From Cryobacterium sp. (lineage in GTDB: Bacteria; Actinomycetota; Actinomycetes; Actinomycetales; Microbacteriaceae): DNA of 55,056 nt. Shown one piece after another: positions 27,725 through 36,217 of this stretch. The notes under the pieces were generated by a model. The model saw only the letters and a list, made by a program, of their open reading frames with translations. It ran no database searches and had not been told where the DNA came from. Location: positions 1-55,056 of the forward strand of contig NZ_JAJAYI010000045.1 of NCBI RefSeq assembly GCF_026786305.1. The letters are read 5' to 3'. How positions within the stretch are numbered: position 1 is the stretch's first letter; every line of letters begins with the position of its first letter. A program made the position numbers and the translations under genes.

Positions 27725-28558
27725 ATGTTCACGAACGAGATCAACCCGTTAGACCTGCCCGGCACTGATCCGTTTGAGGCAGCACGGTCGGCCGCCGCGG
27801 AGATCGCCGGCATCACGGGCGTACCCCGGCACGACATCGCGCTCACGCTCGGCAGCGGCTGGGCCAAGGCAGCCGACCTGATCGGCGAGACTACCCACAC
27901 CGTGACCGCCGCGGACATCACCGGGTTCAGCGCCCCCGCACTGGTCGGCCATGCCGGCACACTGCGCTCCATTCTGCTGCCCGGCGGCAAGCGCGCGCTC
28001 GTGATCGGCGCACGCACGCACTACTACGAGGGCCACGGCGTGCGCCGGGTCGTGCACAGTGTGCGCACGGCGGCGGCGACCGGAGCGACGACGATGATCC
28101 TGACCAACGGGGCTGGCGGCATCCGCGAATCGTGGACGCCGGGCACCCCGGTGCTGATCAGCGACCACATCAACCTGACCTTTGATTCCCCGCTCGAGGG
28201 TGCGACCTTCGTCGACCTGACCGACCTGTACTCGAAGCGGCTGCGCGATCTCGCGCGCGGCATCGACCCGACACTCGACGAGGGCGTGTACTGCCAGTTT
28301 CGCGGGCCGCACTACGAGACGCCGGCCGAGGTGCAGATGGCCAAGGCCATCGGCGGCCACATCGTGGGCATGTCGACCGCGCTCGAAGCCATCGCGGCCC
28401 GGCAGGCCGGCATGGAGGTGCTGGGACTCTCGCTCATCACCAACCTCGCCGCCGGCATTCAGAAGACTCCGCTCAGCCACGACGAAGTCATCGAGGCCGG
28501 CGCGCTGGCCGAACCGGTGATCAGCGCGCTCCTCGCGCGGATCGTGGCCGCACTGTGA
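27725..28558 (+). CDS. pnp: purine-nucleoside phosphorylase
   Basis: This phosphorolyses purine (deoxy)nucleosides to base and (deoxy)ribose-1-phosphate. The 277-residue size and motifs are those of the trimeric PNP class: ALTLGSGWAKAADL near residue 40, GHAGTLRSILLPGGKRALVIGARTHYYEGH (in parts), TNGAGGIRESW, and MSTALEAIAARQAGMEVLGLSLITN (in parts). The next gene starts with GTG inside its stop codon (GTGA), so it is coupled to the phosphohexomutase that can use ribose-1-phosphate. The order pnp-pmm is the same as Rv3307-Rv3308. Confidence 0.94.
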   Translation: MFTNEINPLDLPGTDPFEAARSAAAEIAGITGVPRHDIALTLGSGWAKAADLIGETTHTVTAADITGFSAPALVGHAGTLRSILLPGGKRALVIGARTHYYEGHGVRRVVHSVRTAAATGATTMILTNGAGGIRESWTPGTPVLISDHINLTFDSPLEGATFVDLTDLYSKRLRDLARGIDPTLDEGVYCQFRGPHYETPAEVQMAKAIGGHIVGMSTALEAIAARQAGMEVLGLSLITNLAAGIQKTPLSHDEVIEAGALAEPVISALLARIVAAL

Positions 28559-30720
28559 CCGGCACCGACCGCCACGACGAGAGCGGCGCCGACCATCACC
28601 ACGCGAGCGGTTCCGAGCATCACGACGAGACCGGTTCCGAGGTCCACGACGGGATCGGTTCCGAGCATCACGACGAGACCGGTTCCGAGGTCCACGACGG
28701 GACCGGCGAGCAGCCGGTCGAGCGCACCGGCGGTCGCCACTCCGGCCCGCCAGTGGATGCCGCTGCGCCCGTCACCCCGCCCGTCACCCCGCCCGTCACC
28801 CCGCCCGTCACCTCGCCCGTCACCTCGCCCGTCACCGACACCGATCTGACCGACGAGATCCAGACTCCTACCCAGGCCCTGCCGGTCGTGCAGGACACCG
28901 ACGATGCCGCCTCCGAACCGACGGTCGCCATTCAGACGATCACTCCCGATGGTGCGGTCATCGACGACGACGACCTCGCGACCGCGCCGGTCGCCCAGGA
29001 GACCCCGAACGTCCCGACCGACCGCACCGCGGCGCTCCTGCAGGCCGCCCGGGCGTGGCTGAACCAGGATCCCGACCCGGAGACGCAGGCGCAGCTGCGC
29101 GTGCTCATCAACGCCGTCGACGACGGCGACACCGCGGCCCTGTCCAACCTGCACTCGCGGTTCGATACCCGGCTCGCCTTCGGCACGGCCGGGCTGCGCG
29201 GCGAAATCGCCGCCGGGCCGAACCGCATGAACCGCGTGCTCGTCTCGCAGGCCGCGGCCGGCCTGGCCACCTACCTGCGTCGGCATGCCGCGCCCGGGGT
29301 GACGCCGTCGGTGGTCATCGGTTACGACGGACGCAAGAACTCGCACGTCTTCGCGACCGACACGGCGGCGATCATGGCGGGCGCGGGGGTGCGAGCCATC
29401 CTCTTGCCGCGTCTGCTGCCGACGCCGGTGCTCGCCTTCGCGGTGCGGCACCTCGACGCGAGCTGCGGTGTGATGGTGACCGCCTCGCACAACCCGCCCA
29501 ACGACAACGGCTACAAGGTATATCTGGGCGGCGCGAACAATGGTGCCCAGATCGTCTCCCCCGATGACAAAAACATCTCGGATGAGATTCTGCGCGTCGC
29601 CGCCGACGAACACGTGCCGCACCTGCCGCGCGGCAGCTACGAGACCGCCGACGAAGACGTCGTGCACGCCTACATCAAAGCGACCGCCGGCATTGCCCAC
29701 ACGCCGCGCGCGCAGGTGAACGCGGTGTACACCGCCATGCACGGCGTCGGCTGGGACACCACCCGCCGGGTGCTCGAGAAGGCAGGATTCGACCTGCCGA
29801 CCCTCGTCGACGCGCAGATCGCCCCGGACGCCGCCTTTCCGACCGTCGCGTTCCCGAACCCGGAAGAGCCTGGCGCGATGGACCTCGCCTACGAGACCGC
29901 GCGTGAGGTGAGCGCCGAGCTCATCATCGCGAACGATCCGGATGCCGACCGCCTCGCCGTGGCCATCCCCGACTTGTCCAGCGCGAGCGGGTACCGCCGG
30001 CTGAGCGGCAACGAGGTCGGCGCTATTCTCGGGTGGCGGGCGGCCGCGCTGGCTCCCTCCCCCGATCTCGACGCTCCTCTGACCGACAGCACCGGCACGC
30101 TGGCCTGCTCGATCGTGTCGTCGCCGGCCTTGCACGCGGTAGCGGATGCCTACGGCCTGCGTTTCACAGAAACCCTCACCGGCTTCAAGTGGGTGTCCCG
30201 GGTGCCGAACCTGGTTTATGGCTTCGAGGAGGCGCTCGGCTATCTGGTGAATCCGGGCACCGTGCGCGACAAGGACGGCATCTCAGCCGCCGTCGCGCTG
30301 CTCTCGCTCGTGAGCGACCTCAAGTCGGAGGGGACGACCCTCGCCGGGTATCTGGACCTCTTCAGCGAGAAGTTCGGACACTTCGCGTCGGGGCAGATCT
30401 CGGTGCGGGTGAGCGAACTGTCCACGATTGCGCTGGTCATGACTCGCCTCCGGGAGTCGCCGCCGACGCACGTGGGCCGCATTCGGGTCGATGAGATCGA
30501 TGACTTTCGCTGGGGGTTGGGTGAACTGCCTCCGAGTGACGTGTTGCGCATCCGCTTGACCGATGGATCACGCGTCATGGTGCGTCCGAGCGGAACCGAG
30601 CCGAAGCTCAAGGTGTACATCGACACCCGCAGCACGGTCGGTACCCTGGTGGAGCGTCGTGCGGCCGCGCAGGCCGCCCTGGACGAGCTCGACCGCGGTA
30701 TGCGCGCCCTGATCGCCTAG
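28555..30720 (+). CDS. phosphohexomutase (phosphomannomutase/phosphopentomutase-type) with long repeat-rich N-terminal extension
   Basis: The enzyme isomerises sugar-1-phosphates and sugar-6-phosphates (or pentose-1/5). The catalytic core starts near residue 160 and is complete: phosphoserine S311 in TASHNPPNDNG, metal loop DPDADR (461-466), sugar loop GFEEALGYL, and phosphate loop RPSGTEPK (677-684). Total length is 721, against about 550-570 for the family. Residues 3-58 are seven 8-residue units, for example GSEHHDET and GSEVHDGI, rich in His, Asp and Glu. Residues 72-95 are six PVT(P/S/D) units. Residues 96-155 are acidic and low-complexity. The GTG start is coupled to pnp; an internal start near the core cannot be excluded. 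Confidence 0.88.
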   Translation: MTGTDRHDESGADHHHASGSEHHDETGSEVHDGIGSEHHDETGSEVHDGTGEQPVERTGGRHSGPPVDAAAPVTPPVTPPVTPPVTSPVTSPVTDTDLTDEIQTPTQALPVVQDTDDAASEPTVAIQTITPDGAVIDDDDLATAPVAQETPNVPTDRTAALLQAARAWLNQDPDPETQAQLRVLINAVDDGDTAALSNLHSRFDTRLAFGTAGLRGEIAAGPNRMNRVLVSQAAAGLATYLRRHAAPGVTPSVVIGYDGRKNSHVFATDTAAIMAGAGVRAILLPRLLPTPVLAFAVRHLDASCGVMVTASHNPPNDNGYKVYLGGANNGAQIVSPDDKNISDEILRVAADEHVPHLPRGSYETADEDVVHAYIKATAGIAHTPRAQVNAVYTAMHGVGWDTTRRVLEKAGFDLPTLVDAQIAPDAAFPTVAFPNPEEPGAMDLAYETAREVSAELIIANDPDADRLAVAIPDLSSASGYRRLSGNEVGAILGWRAAALAPSPDLDAPLTDSTGTLACSIVSSPALHAVADAYGLRFTETLTGFKWVSRVPNLVYGFEEALGYLVNPGTVRDKDGISAAVALLSLVSDLKSEGTTLAGYLDLFSEKFGHFASGQISVRVSELSTIALVMTRLRESPPTHVGRIRVDEIDDFRWGLGELPPSDVLRIRLTDGSRVMVRPSGTEPKLKVYIDTRSTVGTLVERRAAAQAALDELDRGMRALIA
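28561..28728 (+). repeat. 24-bp coding tandem repeats (8-residue, His/acid-rich)
   Basis: Seven units of 8 codons begin at 28561, 28585, 28609, 28633, 28657, 28681 and 28705. The third to sixth form a near-identical 48-bp duplication (GSEHHDET+GSEVHDGI, then GSEHHDET+GSEVHDGT); outer units are more diverged. The encoded segment has His-His/Val-His with Asp and Glu every 8 residues. Confidence 0.9.
28768..28839 (+). repeat. 12-bp coding tandem repeats (PVTP/PVTS)
   Basis: Six units of CCCGTCACC plus CCG, TCG or GAC encode PVTP, PVTP, PVTP, PVTS, PVTS, PVTD. This is a Pro-Thr linker between the His-rich segment and the acidic spacer of the phosphohexomutase. Confidence 0.9.
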
Positions 30721-30734
30721 CGGGCGGCATCCGC

Positions 30735-30799
30735 TTCACCGAGCCGTGAGTTTGAGCCCCTTTTTTAGCGGAATAGCGCTCAAAACTCACGGCTCGGCG
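30735..30799. repeat. palindromic intergenic repeat, copy 1
   Basis: CCGAGCCGTGAGTTTGAGC and GCTCAAAACTCACGGCTCGG are inverted arms (one bulge) around a 27-nt loop containing a six-T run and TAGCGGAATAGC. The right half aligns with the right halves of the elements at 45165 and 46648. In the + direction it also sits 15 bp after the phosphohexomutase stop and could terminate transcription. Confidence 0.75.
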
Positions 30800-30864
30800 A
30801 GCGGGGCAGCCCACGATCTGACCTGGGCCCGCTTTCCGGGCCCGGAGAGCTTCGGACGACGGGG

Positions 30865-31140
30865 CTACGAACCCAGAGCGATTTCGAGCTTGGCGAACAG
30901 TTCGTCGACGTCGAAGTAGTTGTTGATGACGATCACGTCGGCGTTGGTCTTGCCGATCGCATCGACGAGTTCCGACGACGTCAAAATAACCTGGGCGTCG
31001 GCTGCGGCGGCGCGCACGCCGGCGACATTCGTGGCCTGCACGCTCGCCTCGATGTCGAGGCGTTCCAGGGCGCGCTCGGCGTTGACCTTGAGGATGGCCG
31101 AGGTGCCCAGGCCGATGCCGCACATCACGACGATCTTCAT
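30865..31140 (-). CDS. PTS sugar transporter subunit IIB (UlaB/SgaB-like)
   Basis: This 91-residue IIB domain has the phospho-cysteine loop at the start (VVMCGIGLGTS, Cys7) and a Rossmann-like alternating pattern. It accepts phosphate from a IIA domain and passes it to a sugar in a IIC transporter. Its start overlaps the IIA stop by 4 bp. No IIC, HPr or EI gene is present in the window, so its substrate is unknown. Ascorbate-type IIC partners are the family norm. Confidence 0.88.
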   Translation of the reverse strand: MKIVVMCGIGLGTSAILKVNAERALERLDIEASVQATNVAGVRAAAADAQVILTSSELVDAIGKTNADVIVINNYFDVDELFAKLEIALGS

Positions 31141-31592
31141 GAGGCGGTCTGACCGAACACGCTCTGCACGAATTCTGCGGTGGTCGCGCCGGCCAGGGCG
31201 GGAATCACCGCGGGGTCATTGAACACGTTGGCGAGTTCGGCGACGAAATGCAGGTGGGCGGCGGCGCCAGCCACGGCCAGGCCGACGATCACACTGACCG
31301 GGTCGTTGTGCGGGTGTCCGAAGGCCACCGGCTCGGCGAGGGTGACGACGCAGAGTCCGTCGGCGAGAACATCCGCTCCGGGGCGGGCATGCGCGAGCGC
31401 CAGTCCCGGCGCGATCACGATGTAGGCGCCGAATTCGCGGACCACCGCGATCATGCGGTCGGTGTAAGCGGATGTGGCGGCGCCGGAACGCACGAGGGCG
31501 TCTCCGGCGGCCGTGATGGCAGCTGGCCAGTGGTCGACGTGCGCGCCGATCGTGATGGCGTCAAGCGGGAGATGCGGCAGTGGCATGGTCAC
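31137..31592 (-). CDS. PTS subunit IIA (mannitol/fructose/ascorbate class)
   Basis: This 151-residue EIIA type-2 domain has the phospho-histidine in LALAHARPG (His68) and the later GHPHNDPVSVIVGLA segment, as in UlaC/MtlA-IIA proteins. GTG 31592 or ATG 31586 can start it. It precedes IIB with a 4-bp overlap. The IIC channel expected between or after them is missing. The pair therefore either serves a IIC encoded elsewhere or has a regulatory role. It lies between the phosphohexomutase and adenosine deaminase genes. Confidence 0.88.
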   Translation of the reverse strand: MTMPLPHLPLDAITIGAHVDHWPAAITAAGDALVRSGAATSAYTDRMIAVVREFGAYIVIAPGLALAHARPGADVLADGLCVVTLAEPVAFGHPHNDPVSVIVGLAVAGAAAHLHFVAELANVFNDPAVIPALAGATTAEFVQSVFGQTAS

Positions 31593-31675
31593 TTTCAGTT
31601 CTACGGGGTCGAACGGGGTGAACCTGCACGGGTGTCAGCCGACTCGTCGAGCCAGCCCCGCCCAGCAGACCGGCG

Positions 31676-32794
31676 TCAGGCGTCGCCGAAGCCGGCTTCG
31701 ATGGCTTCGACGAGCTCTTCGCGATCCTCCAGCGGCAGGAACGCGGCGTGGGCTGCGTTGAGCTGGAAGGTCTCGAGATCGCCGAGGTCGTAGCCGAAGG
31801 CATCGGAGAGCAGGGCGAGCTCCTGGGTCAGGGTTGTGTCGCTCATCAGCCGGTTGTCGGTGTTGACGGTGACCTTGAAGCCGAGCTGGTAGAGCAGGTC
31901 GAACGGGTGGTCGAACAGTTCCTCACCCCAGGCGGCGACCGCTCCGGTCTGCAGGTTCGAGGAGGGGCTCAGTTCGAGCGTGATCTCACGGTCACGCACC
32001 CACTGGGCCACCGGGCCGAGGGTGACGAAGGTGTTGTCGTCGTCCTGGCGTTCGATGGTGACGTCCTCGGCGAGGCGCACACCGTGGCCGAGGCGCAGCG
32101 CGCGGCCGTCGAACAGGGCGCCGCGGATGCTGTCGAGCCCGTCGGCCTCGCCGGCGTGCACGGTGACCGGCATGAATTCCCGGGCGAGCAGGTCGAAGGC
32201 GGCGCGGTGTTTACCGGCCGGAAAGCCGGCCTCGGCGCCGGCGATGTCGAAGCCGACAACACCGTCGAAGCGGTAGCGCACGGCGAGTTCGGCGATTTCG
32301 AGACCGCGGTTCGCGTGACGCATGGCGGTGATGAGCTGACCGATGCGGATGCTGCGGCCCGACTTCTCGACGTTTTCGATACCGGCTTCGATGCCGTCCT
32401 GTACGGCTTCAACGACCTCGTTGAGGGTGAGGCCGCGGGCCAGGTGCTGCTCGGGAGCCCAGCGAATCTCGCCGTAGATGACACCGTCGTCGGCGAGGTC
32501 TTCGACGAATTCGCGGGCGACCCGGCTGAGGCCCTCACGGGTCTGCATGACGGCGGTGGTGACATCGAAGGTCTTGAGGTATTCCACGAGCGAGCCGGCA
32601 TTGGCCTGGTCGGCGAACCATTCGCCGAGCGCGTCGGCATCCGTTGTGGGAAGCATAAATCCGATGGAGTCGGCCAGCTCGATGATGGACTGCGGGCGCA
32701 GGCCGCCGTCCAGGTGGTCGTGCAGGGAGATCTTGGGCAGTGTATTGATGCTCGTGCCGCCGCCGGGCATGAGGAATTCCTCGATCAAAGTCAT
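31676..32794 (-). CDS. add: adenosine deaminase
   Basis: This zinc hydrolase turns adenosine into inosine, feeding the PNP encoded nearby. The 372-residue protein has metal ligands in SLHDHLDGG (His25, His27), the substrate loop GFDIAGAEAGFP, VTVHAGEA with the third His, and the catalytic RLGHGVRL and SPSSNLQTGA motifs. The start ATG 32794 has GAGGAG about 9 nt upstream. It is divergent from the nucleoside hydrolase gene, consistent with a purine salvage group. Confidence 0.94.
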   Translation of the reverse strand: MTLIEEFLMPGGGTSINTLPKISLHDHLDGGLRPQSIIELADSIGFMLPTTDADALGEWFADQANAGSLVEYLKTFDVTTAVMQTREGLSRVAREFVEDLADDGVIYGEIRWAPEQHLARGLTLNEVVEAVQDGIEAGIENVEKSGRSIRIGQLITAMRHANRGLEIAELAVRYRFDGVVGFDIAGAEAGFPAGKHRAAFDLLAREFMPVTVHAGEADGLDSIRGALFDGRALRLGHGVRLAEDVTIERQDDDNTFVTLGPVAQWVRDREITLELSPSSNLQTGAVAAWGEELFDHPFDLLYQLGFKVTVNTDNRLMSDTTLTQELALLSDAFGYDLGDLETFQLNAAHAAFLPLEDREELVEAIEAGFGDA

Positions 32795-32951
32795 ACGAAC
32801 AAACTCCTCGGTACGGGGGCGGGTGTGAACTACAACCGCGCGATCAGCTTATCGGAGCCGCTCTGGACGGGCCATGAGAAGGTCTGCCTTTATGCACCGT
32901 CACGCGCCGGGCCCGGGAGCGGGGGCGCGGGCCGAGGACCTACCCTGAAGC
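32795..32951. promoter_or_regulatory. divergent gap between add and nucleoside hydrolase
   Basis: This 157-bp gap must hold both promoters. I see no confident -35/-10 pair and no strong dyad, only GC-rich sequence before the GTG at 32952. Confidence 0.3.
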
Positions 32952-33902
32952 GTGCCCACCAAAATCATTCTTGACTGCGACCCCGGCCACGACGACGCGA
33001 TCGCGTTGTTGCTGGCCCACGGCAATCCGAACATTGAGCTCGTCGCCGTGACCACCGTGATGGGCAACCAGACCCTCGCCAAGGTCACCCGTAACGCCCG
33101 GTCCGTCGCCCGGGTGGCCGGCATCACCGGAGTACCGTTTGCGGCCGGATGCCCCCGCCCGCTGGTGCGGCAGCTCGAGACGGCGCCATCGATTCACGGT
33201 GAGTCGGGCCTGGACGGCCAGGTGCTGCCCGAACCGACGCTTGAACTGGACAATCGCCACGCCGTCGACCTCATCATCGACACGATCATGGCGCACGAGC
33301 CGGGCGAGATCACGCTCGTGCCCACCGGCGCCCTGACCAACATCGCACTGGCCGCGCGCAAGGAGCCGCGCATCGTCGAACGGGTCAAGCAGGTCGTGCT
33401 CATGGGCGGCGGCTATCACGTGGGCAACTGGTCGGCCACGGCCGAGTTCAACATTGTCATCGACCCCGAAGCCGCCCACATCGTGTTCAACGAGAAGTGG
33501 CCGCTCACCATGATCGGGCTGGATCTGACCCACCAGGCCCTCGCCACCCCCGACATCGTCGCCCGCATCGCCTCCGTCGGTACGGCTCCGTCCCGGTTCG
33601 TCGGCGAACTGCTCGCGTTCTTCGCAAAGACCTATCGGGATGCCCAGGGTTTCGACCATCCGCCGGTGCACGACCCGTGCGCCGTCGCCTATGTGATCGA
33701 CCCGACCGTGATCACGGTGCGCAAGGCTCCGCTCGACGTGGAATTGGCCGGTACCCTCACGCTCGGCATGACCGTGGCCGACTTTCGAGCGCCGGCTCCG
33801 GCCGATTGCACGACGCAGGTGGCCGTCGATCTGGATCATGAGAAGTTCTGGGCGCTCATCGTCGACGCGCTCGAGCGCATCGGCGACCCGGCGCAGGAAT
33901 AG
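32952..33902 (+). CDS. inosine-uridine-preferring nucleoside hydrolase
   Basis: This cleaves ribonucleosides to base and ribose. The calcium-binding N-terminus LDCDPGHDDAIALLLAHG gives Asp8, Asp10, Asp14 and Asp15. Further hallmarks are HGESGLDG, VPTGALTNIALA-like sequence (LVPTGALTNIAL), MGGGYHVGNWSATAEFNI and the C-terminal HDPCAVAYVIDP. The length of 316 residues is normal. Start is GTG 32952. It complements the add/pnp set. Its 3' side borders degraded genes. Confidence 0.94.
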   Translation: MPTKIILDCDPGHDDAIALLLAHGNPNIELVAVTTVMGNQTLAKVTRNARSVARVAGITGVPFAAGCPRPLVRQLETAPSIHGESGLDGQVLPEPTLELDNRHAVDLIIDTIMAHEPGEITLVPTGALTNIALAARKEPRIVERVKQVVLMGGGYHVGNWSATAEFNIVIDPEAAHIVFNEKWPLTMIGLDLTHQALATPDIVARIASVGTAPSRFVGELLAFFAKTYRDAQGFDHPPVHDPCAVAYVIDPTVITVRKAPLDVELAGTLTLGMTVADFRAPAPADCTTQVAVDLDHEKFWALIVDALERIGDPAQE

Positions 33903-33904
33903 GA

Positions 33905-34380
33905 GCTCGGGCCTGGAGAGAACTCCCGCGCAACGCGAAATCGCAGCCCCGCCACGAGCTGGCCGGCCCGGTCGCGAATCGGAAATGGCGATGCAGCCGT
34001 AACCGGCGGTGACCCCATCAACCTGGCTGGCGTATCCGCTCCCCCGAATCTGCCCGAGCAGGCGCGTACTCGAGCCTGCGGGCGCAAACGGGTCGGTCAG
34101 GCCAGAAGCCGACCCGTGCGCGGCTGAACCGTGCGAAATGAAACCCTGTGCAGAAACCGACCCGAGCGAAACGGATGCCGCGGCGCGGCTCCGCTCCGAC
34201 ACGAGCAGCCGCCCCATCGCCGAGGATTCGAGCCGGGCGAGGATCACGACCCGAGTGCTCGGCAAAAAATCCGGGTCGGGATCGATCACGCGCAGACCGT
34301 CCTGCTCGAACCGTACGAGGTGGATACCGCCCCAGATACCGCCCCGCAGGCGATCAAGAATCGCGCGCACAGCCTCGGGC
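33905..34380 (-). pseudogene. IclR-type regulator fragment (effector domain), frameshifted
   Basis: Reading leftward, IHLVRFEQDGLRVIDPD, then ARLESSAMGRLLVSE, and further on LLGQIRGSGYASQVDGVTAGYGCIAI resemble the ligand-binding half of IclR regulators. The end continues in a different frame as FPIRDRAGQLVAGLRFRVA, where family members have PI-x-D-x-x-G-x-x-VAGL. At least one frameshift lies near 34000. The N-terminal HTH is missing. A low-complexity stretch separates the parts. I judge it a decayed regulator of the former amine-utilisation locus, with moderate certainty. Confidence 0.5.
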
Positions 34381-34825
34381 GGGCGGGCGGCGGGTGGTGT
34401 GACGAGGTTGGCCAGTTCGACGACCCGGCCCCGGCGAGCGCGAACATTGCGATGAAGCCGTACCCGAGTAGTAGGGCTACCCCGGTGACAAAGGAGGCCA
34501 AAGGAGGCCGTTCGGCCCAACCCACGGGCACAAAGGTGTACAGCGAGCCGGTCGCGGCGATGCGTTTGGTGAACTGGTCCACGGTCGACGCGACGAGGAG
34601 GGCGATCAGCAGGCCGCTCGCGAGCGCCCAGACCGGCGCGCCACCGGCCGAGGCGATCAACAGGGGGATGGTTGTGGCGGCTGCCGAGGGAGCCACCGTC
34701 GACACTGATTGCCCGAGCACGTCGAGAAACTCGACGCGGCACCGGTCCAGGCCGTCCACCCGGGAACGGTCGGCGAATCCGCGTACCGGTTCGGGGTGCC
34801 GAATCGCTCGCTGCAGGTCGGTCAT
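34381..34825 (-). pseudogene. APC amino acid/amine permease N-terminal remnant
   Basis: The frame from 34825 reads LGQSVSTVAPSAAATTIPLL, then WALASGLLIALLVASTVDQF, TGSLYTFVPVGWAER and LLLGYGFIAMFALAGAG, the first four membrane segments of an APC-family permease. After GAG the frame is lost: ELANLVTP continues in another frame and FLIACGAVSGAV in the first. At least two indels are present. The remaining two thirds of the permease is gone and the sequence runs into the IclR-type fragment. Confidence 0.7.
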
Positions 34826-34937
34826 GGGCCCTCCGGGTGAAATTTGTCGACCGAGGCATCCGCTGGCGTGGCTAGGGATGCGCCGAGGCTACCGGGCAGT
34901 CGTTGCCGCACTGATTCGGGTATGTTTCCGGCTCGTG

Positions 34938-34981
34938 CCGCCCGAATGAGACGAAAATTCGCGCTGGTCTCATTCGGCGGC
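34938..34981. repeat. palindrome CCGAATGAGAC-N14-GTCTCATTCGG
   Basis: Eleven-base perfect arms (34942-34952 and 34967-34977), extended by GCCG/CGGC with a bulge, enclose GAAAATTCGCGCTG. It lies between two divergent permease pseudogenes. The build (long arms, short AT-containing loop) is like the other intergenic palindromes, but the arms differ. Confidence 0.6.
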
Positions 34982-35075
34982 GTGCGGCCCTCAGCGCAGA
35001 GAGACCGCCCGGCACCAGGGCGTCGACAGAATTACCACACAGCGCCAACCCTCGACTCACCACCCTGGAGCTGCC

Positions 35076-36123
35076 ATGACCGCCACCCAACGCTCCGCGA
35101 CCCGCGCGGGCACCGCCCCGGCCGCACGGTCACTGACCGGAACCCTCGGCACCACCGCGATCGTAATGATGGTCGTCGCGGGGCCGCACCGCTCACCGTC
35201 GTCGGCGGAGCCGCACCGCTGGGTATCCTGCTCGGTGACGGTGTCGGCTTTTCGGCCATGTACGCCATCTCCGGACTCGTTCTCTTTCTCTTCGCCGTGG
35301 GACTGTCGGCAATGACCCGGCACGTTCCCAAACCGGATGCCTTCTTCACCGTTGTCGGCTACGGCTCGGCAAACCGGCCGGCCTTGCGACCGCGTTTCTC
35401 GCCCTGCTCACCTACCCGGCCATCCAGGTGTCGGTGCACGGTTACGTCGGCTACATTCTGAGCGTCACCGTCACCGTCACCGTCGCCGGACTCGGCGGCC
35501 CCGACCTGCCCCGGTACCGGTACTCACCACTGACCATCGCACTCGTCGGCTTTCTCGGCTACCGCCACATCGACGTGAGTTCCACGGTGCTCGGGGTTCT
35601 TCTCGTCGCCGAGGTCGCCATCGTGCTCGCGCAAGCCGCCGAGGATCCGGGTGCGATGATTCTCATCACCACGCTGACGTACCTCGGCCCGATCGGCGAG
35701 ATCATCATGAACGTGCTGCCGATCACGAGCATGTCCGCCTGCGTGCTCTCGTTTCACAGTGTGAACACCCGCTACCAGCACTCCATGTCGAACGCGAAGG
35801 TACTGCCGAACGTTCTCGGCTCGGTGCACCACAAGCATGTCGCCCCGTACGTGTCGTCGGTCGTGCAGACGATGACGGCGGTCGTTCTCATCGTGAACTT
35901 CGCCGTACTCGGCCTGGCCGGTTCGGCCGTCGTCATCGCGGCAAACTTTCCGATGCTCGTCAGCGACGTGAATGCCCGGGGCCTGCCGGTCTTCGGCACC
36001 ATCAGTGCCGTGCTGCTCGGCCTGATCATGCTCTTTCCGGCGGTCGGCCTCGTGCAGGCTGCCGTCCTCAAGCGCACCGACCGGGCCGCCTACGACAACA
36101 TGACGGATGCCATCAGCGGCTAA
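35076..36123 (+). pseudogene. APC permease pseudogene, several frameshifts and an internal deletion
   Basis: ATG 35076 has GGAG upstream and begins MTATQRSATRAG...LTGTLGTTAIVMMVVA. The frame then shifts near 35178 to LTVVGGAAPLGILLGDGVGF and VPKPDAFFTVVGYG. It shifts again near 35370 to LATAFLALLTYPAIQVSVHGY. Next come GFLGYRHIDVSSTVLGVLL and then, after a deletion, SMSACVLSFHSVNTRYQHS and LGSVHHKHVAPYVSSVVQT. The membrane segments between are lost, so the rest is about 345 codons against about 480 for the family. It precedes the amine oxidase pseudogene and probably imported its substrate. Confidence 0.85.
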
Positions 36124-36139
36124 CCGAGACTGCTCACCC

Positions 36140-36184
36140 CCACCTGCCCCACAACCACCTGCCCCACAGCCACCTGCCCCACAC
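36140..36184 (+). repeat. 15-bp tandem repeat
   Basis: CCACCTGCCCCACA followed by A, G or C occurs three times in a row in the gap between the permease and amine oxidase pseudogenes, followed by a partial fourth copy. Confidence 0.85.
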
Positions 36185-36217
36185 CCACCCCTCTCCGTTT
36201 CCGTTTCCGGAGGAACA

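Noticed and set aside
28561..28839. CRISPR-like array
   Set aside because: Units are contiguous, coding and in frame, without spacers.
28459..30135. 558-codon minus-strand frame with GDGRGDGR repeats
   Set aside because: The repeats are only the reverse of the PVTP-coding tandem units; the real gene is on the plus strand.
36140..36184. CRISPR or origin iterons
   Set aside because: Only three 15-bp units in a pseudogene gap, no spacers and no replication gene nearby.
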